A stretch of 64,000 bases of DNA, taken from assembly GCF_036997615.1 (NCBI RefSeq), contig NZ_JAWLQA010000004.1, one strand, 5' to 3'. The DNA comes from Brachyspira sp949287565 (GTDB lineage: Bacteria > Spirochaetota > Brachyspiria > Brachyspirales > Brachyspiraceae). The notes below the pieces were generated by a model. The model did no database searches and was not told the origin of the DNA. It saw only the letters and a program-made list of their open reading frames with translations. The position numbers and the translations under genes were made by a program. Position 1 is the first letter of the stretch. Every line of letters starts with the position of its first letter. Shown piece after piece: positions 60,953 to 64,000 of the stretch.

Positions 60953-63900
60953 ATGGCTGCAAATGATGATATAACAAAAAAAGATTTAATAGAAAATGAT
61001 GATAATAAAATTGTAAATATTTCTGAAAGACTAGATAAGTTAGAAAAAGATGTTGAAAGTATTTTATCTGATGACAAAATAACAGACGAAGAAAAAGAAA
61101 ATCTTATCAAGGAAATTTTACAAAATGAAGAGTTTTTAAAATCTGCAGCGGAAACTATAAATAAAGATAGTTCAAAATATGATGAACTCATTAATGAATT
61201 AAAAGAACAATTGTATAATAGTTTTGATGATAAGATAGACGAAAAAATAGAAAAAAATAATGCTAATTATAATAGCATAATGTTAGAACAAAATCTTAAA
61301 AATTTCAAAGATATATCCAGTTTGAGAAAGAATCAGAAAGATTTAGAAAATTCTATAACTGAAAATAATACAAAATATGATGATATAGTAAATAATATTA
61401 ATAATATCAATGATAAATTAGATACTCATTCAAAAGAATATGAAAAAGATATAAAAATTTTAAATTCAAAATTAGAAGAATACAAAGAAGAGCATTCTAA
61501 ATTCTTAGAAGAAGAGATAGAACATTTTAATAACTTAAAAGAAGAATTATCCCATAACATCGAAGAAAAAATCGATGAGAAGATAGAAAAAAACAATGCT
61601 AATTATAACAGCATAATGCTAGAACAGAATCTTAAAAATTTCAAAGATATATCTAATTTGAGAAAGAGTCAAAAAGACTTGGAAGAGAGCTTTAAAGAAA
61701 ATCTTTCTAATATAGTTACTTCTTCTATCGATGAAAATAATTTAAAATATGATGAAGTTATAAATAATATCAATAACAAATTAGATACCCATTCAAATGA
61801 ATACAAAAAAGAAATAGAAACTATAAATTCTAGATTAGAAGAATACAAAGAAGAGCATTCTAAATTCTTAGAAGAAGAAAAATTGGATAATCTCAAAGAA
61901 GAATTATATAATAGTTTTAATGATAAGATAGACGAAAAAATAGAAAAAAATAATGCTAATTATAACAGCATAATGTTAGAGCAGAATCTTAAAAATTTTA
62001 AAGATATTGCTAATTTAAGAAAGAGTCAAAAAGATTTGGAAGATAATATAAAAGAAAATGTTTCTAATATAGTTACTTCTTCTATCAATGAAAATAATTT
62101 GAAATATGATGAAGCTATAAATAATATCAATAATAAATTAGATACTCATTCAGAGGAATATAAGAAAGAGATAGAAAGTTTAAATAATAAAATAAATGAA
62201 TCCAAAGAAGAGAGTATTAAATTTTTGGAAGCAGAAAAAGAGAATCTTAATAAAAATTATGATAATATTCTTATTGATATTAAAGACATTAATGAACAAA
62301 TGGAAAGATATAAATCCATATATGATGAAAAACTTTCCACAGCAGAAAATCAATTCAGTACATTAATGTTGGATCAGAATTTAAAAAATTATAATGAGAT
62401 CGATAATTTAAAGAAAGATCATTCAGATTTAAAAGATGTTGTAGAAAGAATAGATAATACAGTAAGTATAAATAGTTTAAAATATGATGATTTAATAAGT
62501 GATATTAATAATAAATTATCAGATAATTCATTGAAATACAGAAGAGAGTTAGAAAGTTTAAAAAGTAAATTTGAAGAATCCAGAGAAGAGCAGGGTAAAT
62601 TCTTAGAGGAAGGAAAAGAGAATTTCAATAACCTTAAAGAAGAATTATATAATAACATTGAAGAAAAAATCGATGAGAAGATAGAAAAAAATAATGCTAA
62701 TTATAATAGCATAATGTTAGAACAGAATCTCAAAAATTTTAAAGAGATATCAGATTTAAGAAAGAATTATAAAGATTTAGAAAATAGCATAAAAGAAAAT
62801 ATTTCTAATACAGTTTATGCTTCAGTAAATGAAAACAATTCAAAATATGATGAGCTAATAAAAAATATAGATGATAAATTATCTTCTTATTTAGAGGAGA
62901 ACAAAAAAGAAATAGAAGGCTTAAATTCTAGATTAGAAGAGTCAAGAGAGGAACAAACTAAATTTTTAGAAGAAGAGAAGGAAAGTTTAAATAATCTCAA
63001 AGAAGAACTATCTAATAGCATAAACGAAAAAATCGATGAGAAGATAGAAAAAAATAATGCTAATTATAACAGTATAATGCTAGAACAGAATCTCAAAAAT
63101 TTTAAAGAGATATCAGATTTAAGAAAGAATTATAAAGATTTAGAAAATAGTATAAAAGAAAATATTTCTAATACAGTTTATGCTTCGGTAAATGAAAATA
63201 ATTCAAAATATGATGAGCTAATAAAAAATATAGATGATAAATTGTCTTCTTATTCAGAAGAAAATAAAAAAGAGATAGACGAATTAAATACTAGATTAGA
63301 AGAAGAGAAAGAGAATTTAAATAATCTAAAAGAAGAACTATCTAATAACTTTGATAATAAGATAGACGAAAAAATTGATGAGAAGATAGAAAAGAATAAT
63401 GCTAATTATAATAGCATAATGTTAGAACAGAATCTCAAAAATTTTAAAGAGATATCAGACTTAAGAAAAGGACATAAAGATTTAGAAACTTCTATTTTAG
63501 AAAATAATACAAAATATGATGAATTAATCAATCAATTAGAAAGTAAAACAGAAGAGCATAAAAAAGAAATAGACGGTTTAAATACTAGATTAGAAGAGTC
63601 AAGAGAGGAACAAACTAAATTCTTAGAAGAAGAAAAAGAAAATTTCAATAATCTTAAAAAAGAATTTTCTAATATTGTAGATGAGAAAATAGAGAGAAGT
63701 AATGCTAGTTATGGCAGCTTAATGGTAGAGCAAAACTTAAAGAATTTTCAAGAGATTTCAGATGTTAAAAAGAGCTGCGAGGATTTAGGAAATTCTATAA
63801 ATGAAAATAATGCTAAGTATGATGAACTAATAAAAAATATAGATAATAAGTTGTCTGCTTATTCAGAAGAAAATAAAAAAGATATAGACGGCTTAAATGC

Positions 63901-64000
63901 TAGATTAGAAGAAGAGAAAGAAAATTTAAATAATCTTAAAGAAGAACTATCTAATAACTTTGATAATAAGATAGACGAAAAAATTGATGAGAAGATAGAG
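60953..64000 (+). CDS. Giant coiled-coil repeat protein (partial, runs off window)
   Basis: An open frame from ATG 60953 (GGGGA 7 bases upstream) to the last base, exactly 1,016 codons with no stop. No signal peptide, so cytoplasmic. After about 90 residues of unique helical sequence it consists of repeats of roughly 100-130 residues. The landmark NNANYNSIMLEQNLKNF recurs at residues 102, 214, 333, 464 (diverged), 580, 701, 815 and 916 (diverged). Each repeat also has KIDEKIEK before it and a KYDELI-NI---LSS-heptad segment, and the composition is nearly all Glu, Lys, Asn, Leu, Ile. This means a long alpha-helical coiled coil, such as a filament or spacer protein. It is divergent from holB across 180 bases. 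Function unknown. Confidence 0.85.
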   Translation, partial: MAANDDITKKDLIENDDNKIVNISERLDKLEKDVESILSDDKITDEEKENLIKEILQNEEFLKSAAETINKDSSKYDELINELKEQLYNSFDDKIDEKIEKNNANYNSIMLEQNLKNFKDISSLRKNQKDLENSITENNTKYDDIVNNINNINDKLDTHSKEYEKDIKILNSKLEEYKEEHSKFLEEEIEHFNNLKEELSHNIEEKIDEKIEKNNANYNSIMLEQNLKNFKDISNLRKSQKDLEESFKENLSNIVTSSIDENNLKYDEVINNINNKLDTHSNEYKKEIETINSRLEEYKEEHSKFLEEEKLDNLKEELYNSFNDKIDEKIEKNNANYNSIMLEQNLKNFKDIANLRKSQKDLEDNIKENVSNIVTSSINENNLKYDEAINNINNKLDTHSEEYKKEIESLNNKINESKEESIKFLEAEKENLNKNYDNILIDIKDINEQMERYKSIYDEKLSTAENQFSTLMLDQNLKNYNEIDNLKKDHSDLKDVVERIDNTVSINSLKYDDLISDINNKLSDNSLKYRRELESLKSKFEESREEQGKFLEEGKENFNNLKEELYNNIEEKIDEKIEKNNANYNSIMLEQNLKNFKEISDLRKNYKDLENSIKENISNTVYASVNENNSKYDELIKNIDDKLSSYLEENKKEIEGLNSRLEESREEQTKFLEEEKESLNNLKEELSNSINEKIDEKIEKNNANYNSIMLEQNLKNFKEISDLRKNYKDLENSIKENISNTVYASVNENNSKYDELIKNIDDKLSSYSEENKKEIDELNTRLEEEKENLNNLKEELSNNFDNKIDEKIDEKIEKNNANYNSIMLEQNLKNFKEISDLRKGHKDLETSILENNTKYDELINQLESKTEEHKKEIDGLNTRLEESREEQTKFLEEEKENFNNLKKEFSNIVDEKIERSNASYGSLMVEQNLKNFQEISDVKKSCEDLGNSINENNAKYDELIKNIDNKLSAYSEENKKDIDGLNARLEEEKENLNNLKEELSNNFDNKIDEKIDEKIE

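Noticed and set aside
60953..64000. Minus-strand frames opposite the coiled-coil gene (for example 61,669-61,896 and 62,419-62,658)
   Set aside because: They are Ser/Leu-rich complements of Glu/Lys repeats with no ribosome sites; the plus-strand frame is continuous.
1..64000. tRNA, rRNA, insertion-sequence transposase and integrase genes
   Set aside because: I looked for cloverleaf-type TTCGA loops and for transposase or recombinase motifs and saw none that I could support; a covariance search could still find one.

Overview
The window is very AT-rich, with long poly-A/T intergenic stretches, strong AAGGAG-type ribosome sites and AGA/ATA/TTA-rich codon use. It encodes a Gram-negative envelope (LpxA, LpxB, FabZ, Lnt, TolC-like protein, UPF0164-type barrel) together with HslUV, chemotaxis proteins, rubrerythrin and superoxide dismutase. 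This mix, and the ankyrin-repeat secreted proteins, fit a spirochaete best, and among spirochaetes an intestinal anaerobe of the genus Brachyspira. The genus is an inference from gene content and composition; no 16S rRNA or tRNA gene was seen.

Layout. 1-5.2 kb: the tail of an unidentified gene, a ~314 bp nested-palindrome element, then the minus-strand lipid A/fatty acid cluster fabZ-lpxA-lpxB plus an ATPase-like protein, and an iron-containing alcohol dehydrogenase. 5.3-19.4 kb: a plus-strand run with a secreted ankyrin protein, hslV-hslU, bacteriohemerythrin, lnt, a CheB-like protein with an altered receiver, two lipoproteins, ispE, a UPF0164-like barrel, a pentapeptide-like protein and an HTH-receiver regulator; manC lies on the minus strand. 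19.4-24.5 kb (minus): rplM-rpsI-dksA-like-priA, a small Ile-rich protein, a divergent panC and a zinc-ribbon membrane protein. 24.7-30.4 kb (minus): a TetR regulator with a clear promoter/operator, a TolC-like protein and an RND pump, with no adaptor gene. 30.6-36.5 kb (plus): a STAS protein and an F-type ATP synthase cluster atpB-E-F-H-H'-A-G, which has two delta-type genes and no beta or epsilon gene here.

36.5-41 kb is the accessory zone. Three paralogous ankyrin lipoproteins share an upstream promoter module and lie among GC-rich repeats, a tandem 139 bp hairpin repeat with exchangeable tips, and a circularly permuted copy of the nested-palindrome element. 41-45.3 kb holds three GT8 glycosyltransferases (one frameshifted) and an SPL-type radical SAM gene. 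45.4-56.9 kb has rtcB, a ptsG-type IICBA, a chemoreceptor, a GNAT gene, a third nested-palindrome element, a candidate small RNA, a DUF486 protein, a PpiD/SurA-like protein, a guaB without CBS domains and an HD-GYP-like protein. 57-60.8 kb (minus) has rubrerythrin, sodB, a secreted Thr-rich protein and a holB-like gene. The window ends inside a very long coiled-coil gene (60,953 onward, at least 1,016 codons).

The strongest undescribed signal is the ~310 bp nested-palindrome family: three copies share six short GC-rich arms at conserved spacing while the sequence between is AT-rich and diverged. One copy has the same arms in circularly permuted order. Next come the duplicated delta subunit in an ATP synthase cluster lacking beta/epsilon, the ankyrin-lipoprotein cassette region, and several enzymes that keep their fold but have lost catalytic or phosphoacceptor residues (PanC, CheB receiver, HD-GYP).
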